From Planctomycetota bacterium (GTDB lineage Bacteria; Planctomycetota; UBA11346), in NCBI GenBank assembly GCA_013816485.1, contig JACDEI010000001.1:248001-312000 (forward strand): a DNA stretch of 64,000 nt, in the 5' to 3' direction. Positions 26,432 through 35,492 of the stretch are shown here, piece after piece. The notes under the pieces are model-generated. The model was not told where the DNA came from. It saw nothing but the letters and a program-made list of their open reading frames with translations, and searched no databases. The position numbers and the translations under genes were made by a program. The first letter of the stretch is position 1; each line of letters starts with the position of its first letter.

Positions 26432-29400
26432 ATGACCTCCCCGATGTCTAATGCTTCGCCGGATCCGGCACTGGCAGTCGCTTCGAAGCGCGTGGTCGCG
26501 CTGGAGGCCGATATCGCCAACCTGCGCAAGGGGATGGTCCAGCAGCTCACGCTGTCGGGCAAGCTCATCAAAGCGGTCTTCGCCTTGGACGACGATTACT
26601 TCGGCGGGCGTTTCCAGGCCCAGCAGAACCAGGACAACCCGGATCCCTTCCGTGACTTCACCGTTGCCACCAAGGTGGTCGAAGCAGTCAGCGAAGAGGT
26701 CCAGGGTGCCAGCGCCTTTGCCGACAGCCCGGTGCTGCGTGATGGCATCGCCAATCTCATCACCGCGCTGGAAGCCACCCGCGGCATCGCGTTGGAGATG
26801 GAGAAGTCGGGCATCGAAGCGGTCGGCCTGCCGGTCAAACCCGAGGGCATGAAGGCCCGCATCTTCCCCGAGAACAATCCGCCCGGCTGCCTGGCCGAGG
26901 CCGCCGGTTCGGTGCATGACCTCTCGGCGATGATGGCGCGCACGCGCGATCGTTTCAGCGCCATGCGCATGATGATGAACGAGGCCGAGCGCGCGCGCAG
27001 CGAGGCCGAGAACGTCGTCACCCCGGTCAACGTCGACAAGATCGCCGCCGCCATCACCGAGGAACTCAAGAAGGTCCAGCAGGAGCTCAAGACCACACGT
27101 GCCCAGTTGATGGCGACGCTCGACAGCCACGCGCAGAAGGAGAAATCCCTGCGCGCCGAGCTGGAACGCGCCCGCCGCGAAGCCGCCTTCGAAGCCGATA
27201 CCCGTAAGGCCGATCGCGCCGAGGCGCGCAGCCTCGCCGCCGAGATCGCCCGCCAGATCGAGAACGCCATGCCGCTCGGCGGCAGCGATGACCTGGAGAT
27301 CACCCTGTCGGTGCTGCGCGAAGCGCTCAGCGAGGACCAGGACATCGCCGCGCTCGCCGCCGCCACGGAAGGTGTGGTGGTCGACTGGGTGCGCCTCACC
27401 AGCGAACAACTGGGCAAGTCCGCTGCGGCACCCGCGGCCAAAGCCGATGACGGTCGGGTCGCGGCGGAGCTGGCAGCAGCCAACGCCGCGAAAGCGACGT
27501 TGGAAAAAGAACTGGCCAGCGCCAAGGCCGCGGCTGCCGAAGCGGCCCAGCTCACGACCCGCCTGGGCGAGGTCGAACGTCGCGCCACCGGGGCCGAACA
27601 GGAACTGGCGAAGCACAAGGAACGTGTCGGCCAGTCCGCCGCCGCGGAGTCCGCGGAACTGACCGCGCTCAAGGTCAAACTCGCGGAGGCTGAGACCTCC
27701 TTGGCTGGGCGCGAGCGCGAACTGACCGCCGCCAAGGACGCAGTCACTGCGGCGCAACGCAAGCAGACTGAGGGTCAGGTCCAACTCGACGCCACCGCCG
27801 CCGCCGCCGCTGCCAAAGCCGCGCAGCAGGGGGGCGACGCCAACAACCGCGACGTGGTCGCGCTCCGTGCCCAGCTCTCGCAGGCGACCACCACGCTGCG
27901 GCTCAAGGAAGACGAAGCCAAACGCGCCAAGGAAGCCCTCCAGCAGGAACAAACCAAGAACGGCGACGCGTTCCAGAATCTCACGCGTCAGTTGCACGCC
28001 GCGCAGGAAAAACTCGCGGTCACCACCAGCGAACTGCAGACCGCACGGATGCAGGCGGGCGACGCCAGCAGGCAACTGGCGGAACTCCAGACGAAGTCGA
28101 CCCAGGGCCGCGAGAGCGAGCTGAAGCAACTGCGCGAAACCCATACGCGCGAACTCAAGCAGGCGATCGACGCCAAGGTCATCGCCGAAACCACGCTCCA
28201 GCAGGTCGAAGCCACCGCCAAGCAGACCGAGACCCAGCGCGCCAGCGATCTGGCCGACGCGCGCAAGACCATCGCCTCGCTCGAAGCCCGCGCGACCGAA
28301 CTGCAATCGAAGGCCGAGACCGCCGGGGCCGAGGCCATCCGCCTCAAGGGCGAGGTCGGGCGCATCGGTGCCGAGCAAGCCAAGGTCACTGCCAGCCTGG
28401 AGTTCGCCACCGCACGTGAACGCCAGATCAGCACCGATCGTGAGCGTCTGGAACGTGAACGTTCCGAGTTGCAGGCCCGGCTCGACGCCCTGCGCAAGAC
28501 CAGCGACGCGACCGTCAACCAGAGCGAACAGACGCTCAGCGGACTCAAAAAGCAACTGGCCGAGAGCAAGGCCGCCGAGGCCGAAGTGCGCACCCAGTTG
28601 ACCCGCCTGACGGCGGAAACCGCAATGCTCGGCGAAAAGCAGGGCAAAACGGAGCAGGACCTCGCGGCCTTGCGCAGCGAGAAGGACCGCGTCACCGCCA
28701 ACATCCAGGCACTGACGCAGGAACGCGACCAGGCGCGGCTCAAACTCAGCGAGATCGAACGCGAACGTGCGCGCACCATCGAAGCTGGCGCGAAGGCCGA
28801 AGCACAGGTGCGCACGCTCACCATCGAGATGGCGACGTTGAAGCGCAGCGAGCAGGAGGCCACCCTGCGGGCCGACAAACTCACCGCTGAACTGGCACAG
28901 GTCCGCGAACGTCTGACTGCAGCGCAACAAGTCGGTGCCCAGGCCAGCGCGCAGCAAGGTACCCTCAAGGACCTTGAGACGCGTCTGACCGGTGAACGCG
29001 ACGCGGCCAAAACCGCCGCCACCACCGCTGCCGCTGAACGCGACCGGCTCAAGGCGCAGGCCGAGCGCCTGCAGGCCGATCACGATGTGCTGGTCAAACG
29101 TCTGGAAGAACGCGAAGGCCAGCTCAGCGGACGGCTCAACGACACCAGCCGTCAGCTCGGCGAACTCAAAGAGTCCAACACCCGGTTGGCCGCGGAGAAC
29201 GAACGCCTGCAAGCCGAGGCCACGCGTGCGGCGAGCGCACGTGGTGACGCCAAGGAAGCCCTGGAACGCAAGGAATCGACCAGCACCTGGACCAAGCGCC
29301 TGTCGGACACCGCGGCGCAGGTCGATCAGGCGCGCAAACGCGCAGCCGAACTGGAGCACAAGGTCGACGAGCAGCGCCACCAACTCGCCCAGTTCGAAGA

Positions 29401-29761
29401 ACGCCTGGCACGTCAGACCCAGGGTGAAGTCCACCTGCGCGAACGCGTAGGTGAGGTCGAACGCCGCGAGGTCGCCCTGCAGCAGCAGCACGCGGCAGCC
29501 AAGGCTGAAGCTGAACAGGCGCGTGGACGTCTCGCCACCCTCGAACGCGAACTGGCGGCCACCACGACCGCTGCGACCGAGGCCGACGCCCGGCGTGAAC
29601 GGCAGAAGGTGCGTTTCGACGCGCTGATGCGTGAAGCCCGTGAAGCGGTCGCCTCGGCGGCCAAACGTCAGGATCAGATCGAGACCGCCGACAAGGAGAT
29701 CATCTCCGAACTCATGCGGCAGATTCAGGACCTGCGCCTGCGCTCGGGTACCAACAGTTGA
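26432..29761 (+). CDS. Very long coiled-coil protein
   Basis: A 1,109-residue protein. Residues 1-190 are a mixed globular or helical head, with MFARLEDDYFGGRF-like features around FALDDDYFGGRFQAQQ. From about 190 to the end it is almost all heptad-rich coiled coil with Ala, Glu, Lys, Gln and Arg, broken near 300-360. No signal peptide or membrane helix is seen, so it is likely cytoplasmic and filamentous or scaffold-like, in the general style of SMC arms but with no ATPase heads. The opposite strand is also open for 1,075 codons, a by-product of the biased composition. The function is unknown. Confidence 0.75.
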   Translation: MTSPMSNASPDPALAVASKRVVALEADIANLRKGMVQQLTLSGKLIKAVFALDDDYFGGRFQAQQNQDNPDPFRDFTVATKVVEAVSEEVQGASAFADSPVLRDGIANLITALEATRGIALEMEKSGIEAVGLPVKPEGMKARIFPENNPPGCLAEAAGSVHDLSAMMARTRDRFSAMRMMMNEAERARSEAENVVTPVNVDKIAAAITEELKKVQQELKTTRAQLMATLDSHAQKEKSLRAELERARREAAFEADTRKADRAEARSLAAEIARQIENAMPLGGSDDLEITLSVLREALSEDQDIAALAAATEGVVVDWVRLTSEQLGKSAAAPAAKADDGRVAAELAAANAAKATLEKELASAKAAAAEAAQLTTRLGEVERRATGAEQELAKHKERVGQSAAAESAELTALKVKLAEAETSLAGRERELTAAKDAVTAAQRKQTEGQVQLDATAAAAAAKAAQQGGDANNRDVVALRAQLSQATTTLRLKEDEAKRAKEALQQEQTKNGDAFQNLTRQLHAAQEKLAVTTSELQTARMQAGDASRQLAELQTKSTQGRESELKQLRETHTRELKQAIDAKVIAETTLQQVEATAKQTETQRASDLADARKTIASLEARATELQSKAETAGAEAIRLKGEVGRIGAEQAKVTASLEFATARERQISTDRERLERERSELQARLDALRKTSDATVNQSEQTLSGLKKQLAESKAAEAEVRTQLTRLTAETAMLGEKQGKTEQDLAALRSEKDRVTANIQALTQERDQARLKLSEIERERARTIEAGAKAEAQVRTLTIEMATLKRSEQEATLRADKLTAELAQVRERLTAAQQVGAQASAQQGTLKDLETRLTGERDAAKTAATTAAAERDRLKAQAERLQADHDVLVKRLEEREGQLSGRLNDTSRQLGELKESNTRLAAENERLQAEATRAASARGDAKEALERKESTSTWTKRLSDTAAQVDQARKRAAELEHKVDEQRHQLAQFEERLARQTQGEVHLRERVGEVERREVALQQQHAAAKAEAEQARGRLATLERELAATTTAATEADARRERQKVRFDALMREAREAVASAAKRQDQIETADKEIISELMRQIQDLRLRSGTNS

Positions 29762-29801
29762 CGTGCGCCCCGACGGGGCAGGCGCCTACGGATTACCAGC
29801 C

Positions 29802-30230
29802 ATGGCAGAAATGAAGGAATGGACGCTTGATCGCGGACTCCAGCCGCCGGTGTCGTTCACCGGTGGACTGGTCGCGCATCAGGATGGCGTCGGCGGCAGG
29901 TCGTTGTGGCAGAGCCTGACCGGTGGCGGGCGTTGGCACTCGCTGTCGGTCTTCCGCACACGCGAAGGGCGCTGGGTGGTTTACTTCACCTTCCGCTCGA
30001 AGGTGAAAGGGGAACTCGGTAACCGCGAAGTGTTCTGGTGCGATCACGCCAGCGATCTGCCGGCGATCTTCTCGCAATATCAGGAGGTCGCCTTTCCGGT
30101 ATTGGCCTCACGCATGCTCGGCGATCCGGCGAGCCGCCAACGTCATGCGGTCGAACTGATGGCGCGTTACCAACGCCAGGTGGCGCAGCTGCTCGCCGCG
30201 ATCCCGGCGGCGACGATCAAACTCCACTGA
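29802..30230 (+). CDS. Small conserved-looking protein of unknown function
   Basis: A 142-residue soluble protein that I do not recognise. The start MAEMKEWTLDRG at 29,802 is chosen because the sequence upstream of it belongs to the previous gene in another frame. The central part is beta-rich with aromatic residues (GRWHSLSVFRTREGRWVVYFTFRSKV), and the C-terminal part is helical (RQRHAVELMARYQRQVAQLL). It is 40 bases downstream of the coiled-coil gene and on the same strand, so the two are probably co-transcribed. Confidence 0.65.
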   Translation: MAEMKEWTLDRGLQPPVSFTGGLVAHQDGVGGRSLWQSLTGGGRWHSLSVFRTREGRWVVYFTFRSKVKGELGNREVFWCDHASDLPAIFSQYQEVAFPVLASRMLGDPASRQRHAVELMARYQRQVAQLLAAIPAATIKLH

Positions 30231-30234
30231 CGTT

Positions 30235-30864
30235 TCAGGCGGCCAGCCACCACATACCGACGCCGAGCGAGGCGAGCGACGAGACGAACATCAGTGCCCG
30301 GTGTACGCGAGGCGAGGCGCCGCCGATGGTACCGAGCCAACCGATGCCGGCGGCGAAGGCGCACATCGCCAGCACGCTGCCGCAGATGAAACCGGCGAGG
30401 TAAGTGCACACGCCGGCCACGGTGGGGAAGGCCAGCGCCAGGAGGATGCCGACCAGATGCGTGCCGCCGGCGCATCCGTGCAGGATACCGATGGCGTAGG
30501 GGGCGAAGCGCCGGCTGCCGCTGGTGTGCGTGTGTGGCCGGCCGTCACCGTGGTCGTGGGTGGTCTCGACCGTGCCACGTCTGAGCCGCCAGAAACCCCA
30601 GGTGCCGATCAGCAGCAACATCACTCCGACGAGGTGTTCGCTGGTATCCGACAGGGGATCGACCAGCGCCACCTGGGCGACTACCACGGCAATGAGCATC
30701 ACCAGCACCGCGCCGAGCGCATGACCCAGGCCCCAACGCAGACCCACCGCCCATACCTGCCGCCGTTCGCCGCTGGCGATGGGTGCGATGGCGCTGAGAT
30801 GATCCGGACCTGCGATCACATGGATCAGGCCGACAGTCAGACCAGCAAGGAGGGCGGCGATCAT
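30235..30864 (-). CDS. NicO/UreH-like nickel-cobalt transport family protein
   Basis: A 209-residue membrane protein with six hydrophobic helices. Helix I carries GLIHVIAGPDHLSAIAP, the HxxxxDH metal motif of the NicO/UreH family, and a second motif GILHGCAGGTHLVGILL follows the loop. A His/Asp-rich loop (THDHGDGRPHTHT) between helices III and IV is typical of metal transporters. The substrate is not certain, and some family members export metal. No urease or hydrogenase genes are nearby; a LarA-like gene, whose family uses a nickel cofactor, is at 61.7 kb. Confidence 0.8.
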   Translation of the reverse strand: MIAALLAGLTVGLIHVIAGPDHLSAIAPIASGERRQVWAVGLRWGLGHALGAVLVMLIAVVVAQVALVDPLSDTSEHLVGVMLLLIGTWGFWRLRRGTVETTHDHGDGRPHTHTSGSRRFAPYAIGILHGCAGGTHLVGILLALAFPTVAGVCTYLAGFICGSVLAMCAFAAGIGWLGTIGGASPRVHRALMFVSSLASLGVGMWWLAA

Positions 30865-30926
30865 GGGTGCTGGGAGGTTAACCTGGGCGAAGGGATTGCG
30901 AGGCGGCTACTCGTGCAGCACCGCAG

Positions 30927-32027
<1,101 letters not shown>

Positions 32028-32180
32028 GGGCGGCAGCCTGCCGGACACGTCGACGAATGCCACGGGGAGGGCCTTGGACGCCGCTATAAACCGAGCGCTG
32101 CGCGGGAGACCTTGCGAGTCCAGGGCCGGCGGAGGGCCTGGCTGACGCAGCCGGCAGCGCCCGCGGGCGCAAGATGCAGC

Positions 32181-32648
32181 CTAATACGCGATCGACTTGA
32201 TCTTGAACTTGATCTCGCCCGCCGGGGCATTGACCACCACGGTGTCCCCGATGGCCTTGCCGACCAGGGCAGACCCCATCGGGCTGGAGGTGAGGATCTT
32301 GTTCTCCAGCGGATCGTCCTCGCCTTCGCCGACGAGCTGCCAGTCTTCGACGCTCTTGTCCTTCAAGTCCTGCAACTGGATCTTGGCCCCGAACGACACC
32401 TTGCTGGTGTCGATCAGGCTCTCGTCGACCACCACGGCACGCGACAGCTTGCCTTTGAGGTCGGAGATGCGGGCGTTGATCATGCCCATCTCTTCGCGCG
32501 CCGCGTGGTACTCGGCGTTCTCACGCAGGTCGCCCTTCTCACGCGCGTCTGAAATCGCCTTGGCAATCAACGGGACACGCTCGGTGAGTTCACTCAACTC
32601 AGCTTGGATCTTCTTCTTGCCTTCAGCGGTGACCGGGATGCTGCTCAT
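32181..32648 (-). CDS. greA: Transcription elongation factor GreA
   Basis: GreA rescues backtracked RNA polymerase by stimulating transcript cleavage. The 155-residue protein begins MSSIPVTAEGKKKIQAELSEL, has the coiled-coil tip with the catalytic acidic pair in GDLRENAEYHAAREEM, and ends in the FKBP-like domain (SSPMGSALVGKAIGDTVVVNAP). GGAGA upstream of the ATG is a good ribosome site. It lies 153 bases before pheA and after the aroG terminator, so it is likely its own transcription unit or drives pheA. Confidence 0.96.
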   Translation of the reverse strand: MSSIPVTAEGKKKIQAELSELTERVPLIAKAISDAREKGDLRENAEYHAAREEMGMINARISDLKGKLSRAVVVDESLIDTSKVSFGAKIQLQDLKDKSVEDWQLVGEGEDDPLENKILTSSPMGSALVGKAIGDTVVVNAPAGEIKFKIKSIAY

Positions 32649-32701
32649 GACGATGTCTCCATGATGCGGATGCGGGAAAACGGGCGGAAGCAGAAACGCA
32701 G

Positions 32702-32731
32702 AAAAATTCACGCAGGTCGAGGACCTGCGTA
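32702..32731 (-). terminator. Intrinsic terminator after aroG
   Basis: On the minus strand, ACGCAGGTC, loop CTC, GACCTGCGT form a perfect 9-bp stem, followed by GAATTTTTC. It lies about 20 bases after the aroG stop codon and about 55 before greA. Confidence 0.88.
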
Positions 32732-32748
32732 AGTGAAGGCAACCAGCG

Positions 32749-33813
32749 CTACTGGGGTTGGAGACGGCCTTTGCCGAGTGCCAACGCCAGCGTGCGAAGC
32801 ATCCCCTCGGTGGTCGGGAAGTCAACGCAAGCATCAGTGATGCTCTGGCCATAGATCAGCCGGCCCCCCTCACTCGGGATGTTCTGTCGCCCAGCCACTA
32901 GGTGGCTTTCGATCATCACCCCGGCGAGATGCGGTGAACCTTCCGCGAGTTGTGTCGCGATGTCGCCGAGCACCACGCTTTGCCGCGTGTGGTCCTTGTT
33001 AGCGTTGTCATGGCTGCAATCGACCATCACTCGTTGGCACAGGCCGAGCACGGCGCAGGCACTGGCTGCCCGCGCGACATCACCCGCACCGTAGTTCGGC
33101 CCATGTTTGCCGCCGCGCAGCACCAGGTGGCCATCCGGGTTGCCGGTGGTCGCTACCATGCTGACACGGCCAGCTTGATCGATGCCGAGGAAACGATGGG
33201 CGTGGCTGGCGGCGAGCATCGCGTTGGTGGCGGTGCCCAGGCTGCCGTCGGTGCCGTTTTTGAAGCCGACCGGCATGCTCAGTCCCGACGCCATCTCGCG
33301 GTGCGTCTGGCTTTCGGTGGTGCGTGCGCCGATCGCGGTCCAACTGATGGTGTCGGCCAGATACTGCGGCGTGATCGGGTCGAGCAGTTCGGTCGCTGCC
33401 GGCATGCCCATGGTCGCGAGGTCGAGCAGCAGTTGGCGTCCCAGGCGCAGCCCGGTGACCATGTCGTGGGTGCCGTCCAGATGCGGATCGTTGATCAGGC
33501 CCTTCCACCCGGTGGTGGTGCGCGGTTTCTCGAAGTAGACGCGCATGACGATCTCGAGGCGATCAGCCAGCGCCCGGCGCAGTGGCAGCAGCCGCGTGGC
33601 GTAATCGCGCGCGGCGGCGACATCGTGGATCGAGCAGGGACCGACCACCACCAGCAGACGCGGATCCTGACCGCGCAGGATGCCGCGGATCGCGACGCGG
33701 GTGCTGAGCACGGTTGCTGCCGCGACGTCGTTCATCGGCAATTCGCGGCGCAGGTCCGCGGGTGGGAGCAAAGGGCTGGTGTCGGTCACGTGGAGATTGT
33801 CGGTCTGGGTCAT
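32749..33813 (-). CDS. aroG: 3-deoxy-7-phosphoheptulonate (DAHP) synthase, class I
   Basis: The first enzyme of the shikimate pathway, joining erythrose-4-phosphate and phosphoenolpyruvate. The 354-residue protein has the AroF/G/H-type (I-alpha) motifs: VVVGPCSIHD, RVYFEKPRTTTGWKGLINDP, TESQTHREMASGLSMPVGF, KNGTDGS, GGKHGPNYG and the metal site VDCSHDNANKDH. The ATG at 33,813 is chosen because the terminator and leader lie immediately upstream. Expression is probably controlled by ribosome-mediated attenuation through the aromatic leader peptide at 33,891-33,953. Whether the enzyme is also feedback-inhibited, and by which amino acid, is not clear from sequence. Confidence 0.96.
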   Translation of the reverse strand: MTQTDNLHVTDTSPLLPPADLRRELPMNDVAAATVLSTRVAIRGILRGQDPRLLVVVGPCSIHDVAAARDYATRLLPLRRALADRLEIVMRVYFEKPRTTTGWKGLINDPHLDGTHDMVTGLRLGRQLLLDLATMGMPAATELLDPITPQYLADTISWTAIGARTTESQTHREMASGLSMPVGFKNGTDGSLGTATNAMLAASHAHRFLGIDQAGRVSMVATTGNPDGHLVLRGGKHGPNYGAGDVARAASACAVLGLCQRVMVDCSHDNANKDHTRQSVVLGDIATQLAEGSPHLAGVMIESHLVAGRQNIPSEGGRLIYGQSITDACVDFPTTEGMLRTLALALGKGRLQPQ

Positions 33814-33830
33814 GGTGTGGGCCGATAACG

Positions 33831-33860
33831 AAAAACCCCCGGTCCAATCAGGACCAGGGG
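33831..33860 (-). terminator. Attenuator terminator in the aroG leader
   Basis: On the minus strand CCCCTGGTCC (33,860-33,851), loop TGATT, GGACCGGGGG (33,845-33,836), then five T (33,835-33,831). The 10-bp stem has one G-T pair. It ends 17 bases before the aroG ATG, so it cannot serve an upstream gene alone; it must be regulated or aroG would be silent. Confidence 0.88.
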
Positions 33861-33888
33861 TGGTGGGCAAGCATGATGCGAGCCGCGT

Positions 33889-33897
33889 CCCTAGTCC
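33889..33897 (-). promoter_or_regulatory. Antiterminator arm overlapping the leader stop codon
   Basis: GGACTAGGG on the minus strand can pair over 9 positions (one T-G wobble) with CCCTGGTCC, the 5' arm of the attenuator terminator. It contains the leader peptide's TAG. A ribosome at the stop would mask it; a ribosome stalled on the aromatic codons would leave it free. Confidence 0.7.
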
Positions 33898-33953
33898 GGG
33901 CGTGGGGAGTGATAACGGGTAAACCAGAACTGTGGGCGCATGGGCGGGATCAT
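33891..33953 (-). CDS. aroG leader peptide (aromatic, 20 codons)
   Basis: A short open frame from ATG at 33,953 to TAG at 33,893-33,891. Its middle reads QFWFTRY: two Phe, one Trp and one Tyr codon in six positions. An internal ATG at 33,941 could start a 16-residue version. No strong Shine-Dalgarno site is seen, as for many genes here. The placement upstream of a terminator and of DAHP synthase is that of the trp, phe and his leader peptides: shortage of charged tRNA-Phe, tRNA-Trp or tRNA-Tyr would stall the ribosome and let aroG be transcribed. It is too short for ordinary gene callers. Confidence 0.75.
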   Translation of the reverse strand: MIPPMRPQFWFTRYHSPRPD

Positions 33954-34068
33954 TGCCGGATCACGAGATTGCGCCAGCCCGGGCCACGTGCGGCTCCGGT
34001 AGTGGCTGATGCAGGAACTGCTAGAGCCGATCAGCAACGGGGGTTACAGCCGACCACCAGATGTGGAA

Positions 34069-35088
34069 TCAGCTCGCTTCGGCGGTCGCCACTTCGCTGG
34101 AGACGCTGCGGAAACGTTCGCGCAGGCCTTCGACGGCCTTGGTCTCGACGGCTTTCGCCGCTTGGCAGAAAGCGTTGTAGACCGCCACACGATCGCTGCG
34201 TCCGTGACCGATGATGGTCACCCCGTCGACGCCGAGCAGGAAGCAGCCACCGACGTTGCGCCAGTCGACACGTCGCTTCACGCCAGCGAACGCCGGCCTG
34301 GACAGCCAACCGCCGAGCCGGGTCCAGAAACCGCGCATGACCTCTTCCTTGATGATGCGACGCAGACCGACTTCGAGGCCTTCGCAACATTTCAGAACGA
34401 TGTTTCCGGTGAAGCCATCGCACACCACCACATCGACATTCGGTGAGAAGATGTCGTGGCCTTCGACGTAACCGACCAGATTGACGTTGGTCTTGCGCAG
34501 CAAGTCGAGTGTCTCGCTGGTGAGGTCGGTGCCCTTGCCCTCCTCCTCGCCGTTCGACAACACGCCGACCTTGGGATTGGCGACACCGTAGACCTTGGTG
34601 AGGAACGCGGCGGACATCTCAGCGAACTGTGCGAGGTGTTCCGGCTTGCCCACGCTGTTGGCGCCAGAGTCGCAGATCCACGAGCTACCGCTCGGTTTGG
34701 GCAACGGCGTCAGGATGCCGGCGCGTTTCACGCCGGGAATGCGGCGCAGGTGCAGTTGTGCGGCGGCGACGCTGCAGCCGGTGTTGCCGCACAGGATCAT
34801 GGCGTCTGCCTTGCCCTGTTTGACCAGCTGGGCACAGCGGTTCATCGAATCGTTCGGCTTGTCTTTGAGCGCCTGGATCTTCTCGGCCATGCCGATGACT
34901 TCGGGCGCGTTCTCGATTTCGATGTTGGCCAACGTCGAGCCCTCAGCCTTCAGGCTGGCCGCGATATCGCTCTCGCGTCCGACCAGCACCACGGTGTGGG
35001 TAGGATGTGCGCGCGCATAGTCGATGGCACCGCGCACCATGGTGCGCGGTGCATCATCACCGCCCATGGCATCCAGAGCCAGCCGCAT
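34069..35088 (-). CDS. plsX: Phosphate acyltransferase PlsX
   Basis: Makes acyl-phosphate from acyl-ACP for PlsY. The 339-residue protein has the family start MRLALDAMGGDDAPRTMVRG and the blocks ILCGNTGCSVAAAQ, LLDSGANS-like WICDSGANSVGKPEHL, SNGEEEGKGTDL, VVVCDGFTGNIVLKC and GVDGVTIIGHGRSD. I use the ATG at 35,088, two codons before the conserved core. It follows rpmF by four bases, the widely conserved rpmF-plsX pair that ties ribosome and lipid synthesis together. Confidence 0.96.
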   Translation of the reverse strand: MRLALDAMGGDDAPRTMVRGAIDYARAHPTHTVVLVGRESDIAASLKAEGSTLANIEIENAPEVIGMAEKIQALKDKPNDSMNRCAQLVKQGKADAMILCGNTGCSVAAAQLHLRRIPGVKRAGILTPLPKPSGSSWICDSGANSVGKPEHLAQFAEMSAAFLTKVYGVANPKVGVLSNGEEEGKGTDLTSETLDLLRKTNVNLVGYVEGHDIFSPNVDVVVCDGFTGNIVLKCCEGLEVGLRRIIKEEVMRGFWTRLGGWLSRPAFAGVKRRVDWRNVGGCFLLGVDGVTIIGHGRSDRVAVYNAFCQAAKAVETKAVEGLRERFRSVSSEVATAEAS

Positions 35089-35092
35089 CGGA

Positions 35093-35302
35093 TCAGGCCT
35101 TGTCGGCGTCGCCAGAACCCTGTGCGTCATCGCGGAACAGCACCTGACGACCGCGGTACATGCCGGTGCGCAGATCGACGTGGTGCGGGCGGTGCATGCT
35201 CTTCGACTTGGAATCGATGCTCATGCCGGGGACGGCCAGGGCTTGGTGCGACTTGCGCATTCCTTTGCGGGAGGGGCAGACGCGACGTTTGGGAACAGCC
35301 AT
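35093..35302 (-). CDS. rpmF: 50S ribosomal protein L32
   Basis: A 69-residue basic protein starting [22 protein letters not shown], the L32 signature (usually MAVPKRKTSKSRRDMRRSH). Only one Cys is present, so it is the zinc-free type. It is the first gene of the rpmF-plsX pair. A consensus-like promoter is found 65 bases upstream. Confidence 0.95.
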   Translation of the reverse strand: MAVPKRRVCPSRKGMRKSHQALAVPGMSIDSKSKSMHRPHHVDLRTGMYRGRQVLFRDDAQGSGDADKA

Positions 35303-35366
35303 GGTGACCTCTGAAAAGTGACGAATGCGGCCCGCGAACGGACCGGGTATTCATGAAAGGCCGCGA

Positions 35367-35394
35367 AACCTAGGAGGGGCGTTCCTGCTGTCAA
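35367..35394 (-). promoter_or_regulatory. Sigma-70 type promoter for rpmF-plsX
   Basis: Reading the minus strand: TTGACA (35,394-35,389), a 16-base spacer, then TAGGTT (35,372-35,367). The -35 box is a perfect consensus. It faces rpmF, whose ATG is about 65 bases further on. Confidence 0.6.
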
Positions 35395-35492
35395 GGTGAA
35401 GCGACACAAACGGACTGCTGGCAGAGGCTTCTGCGTCCCGACTTGCGTCAGGAGATGAGCGGAGAGGCTCCCGCTGCCACCCGCGAGCCCCC

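Noticed and set aside
26264-29491. A 1,075-codon open frame on the minus strand opposite the coiled-coil gene
   Set aside because: Its sequence is a Leu/Gly/Phe-rich mirror of the Glu/Lys/Gln codons on the plus strand. The plus-strand protein has a coherent heptad pattern and a proper start, so this frame is an artefact of composition.
32028-32180. A second aromatic attenuator before pheA
   Set aside because: I looked for a leader peptide with aromatic codons and a terminator with a T-run in this gap. There is a GC palindrome but no T-run and no aromatic short frame.
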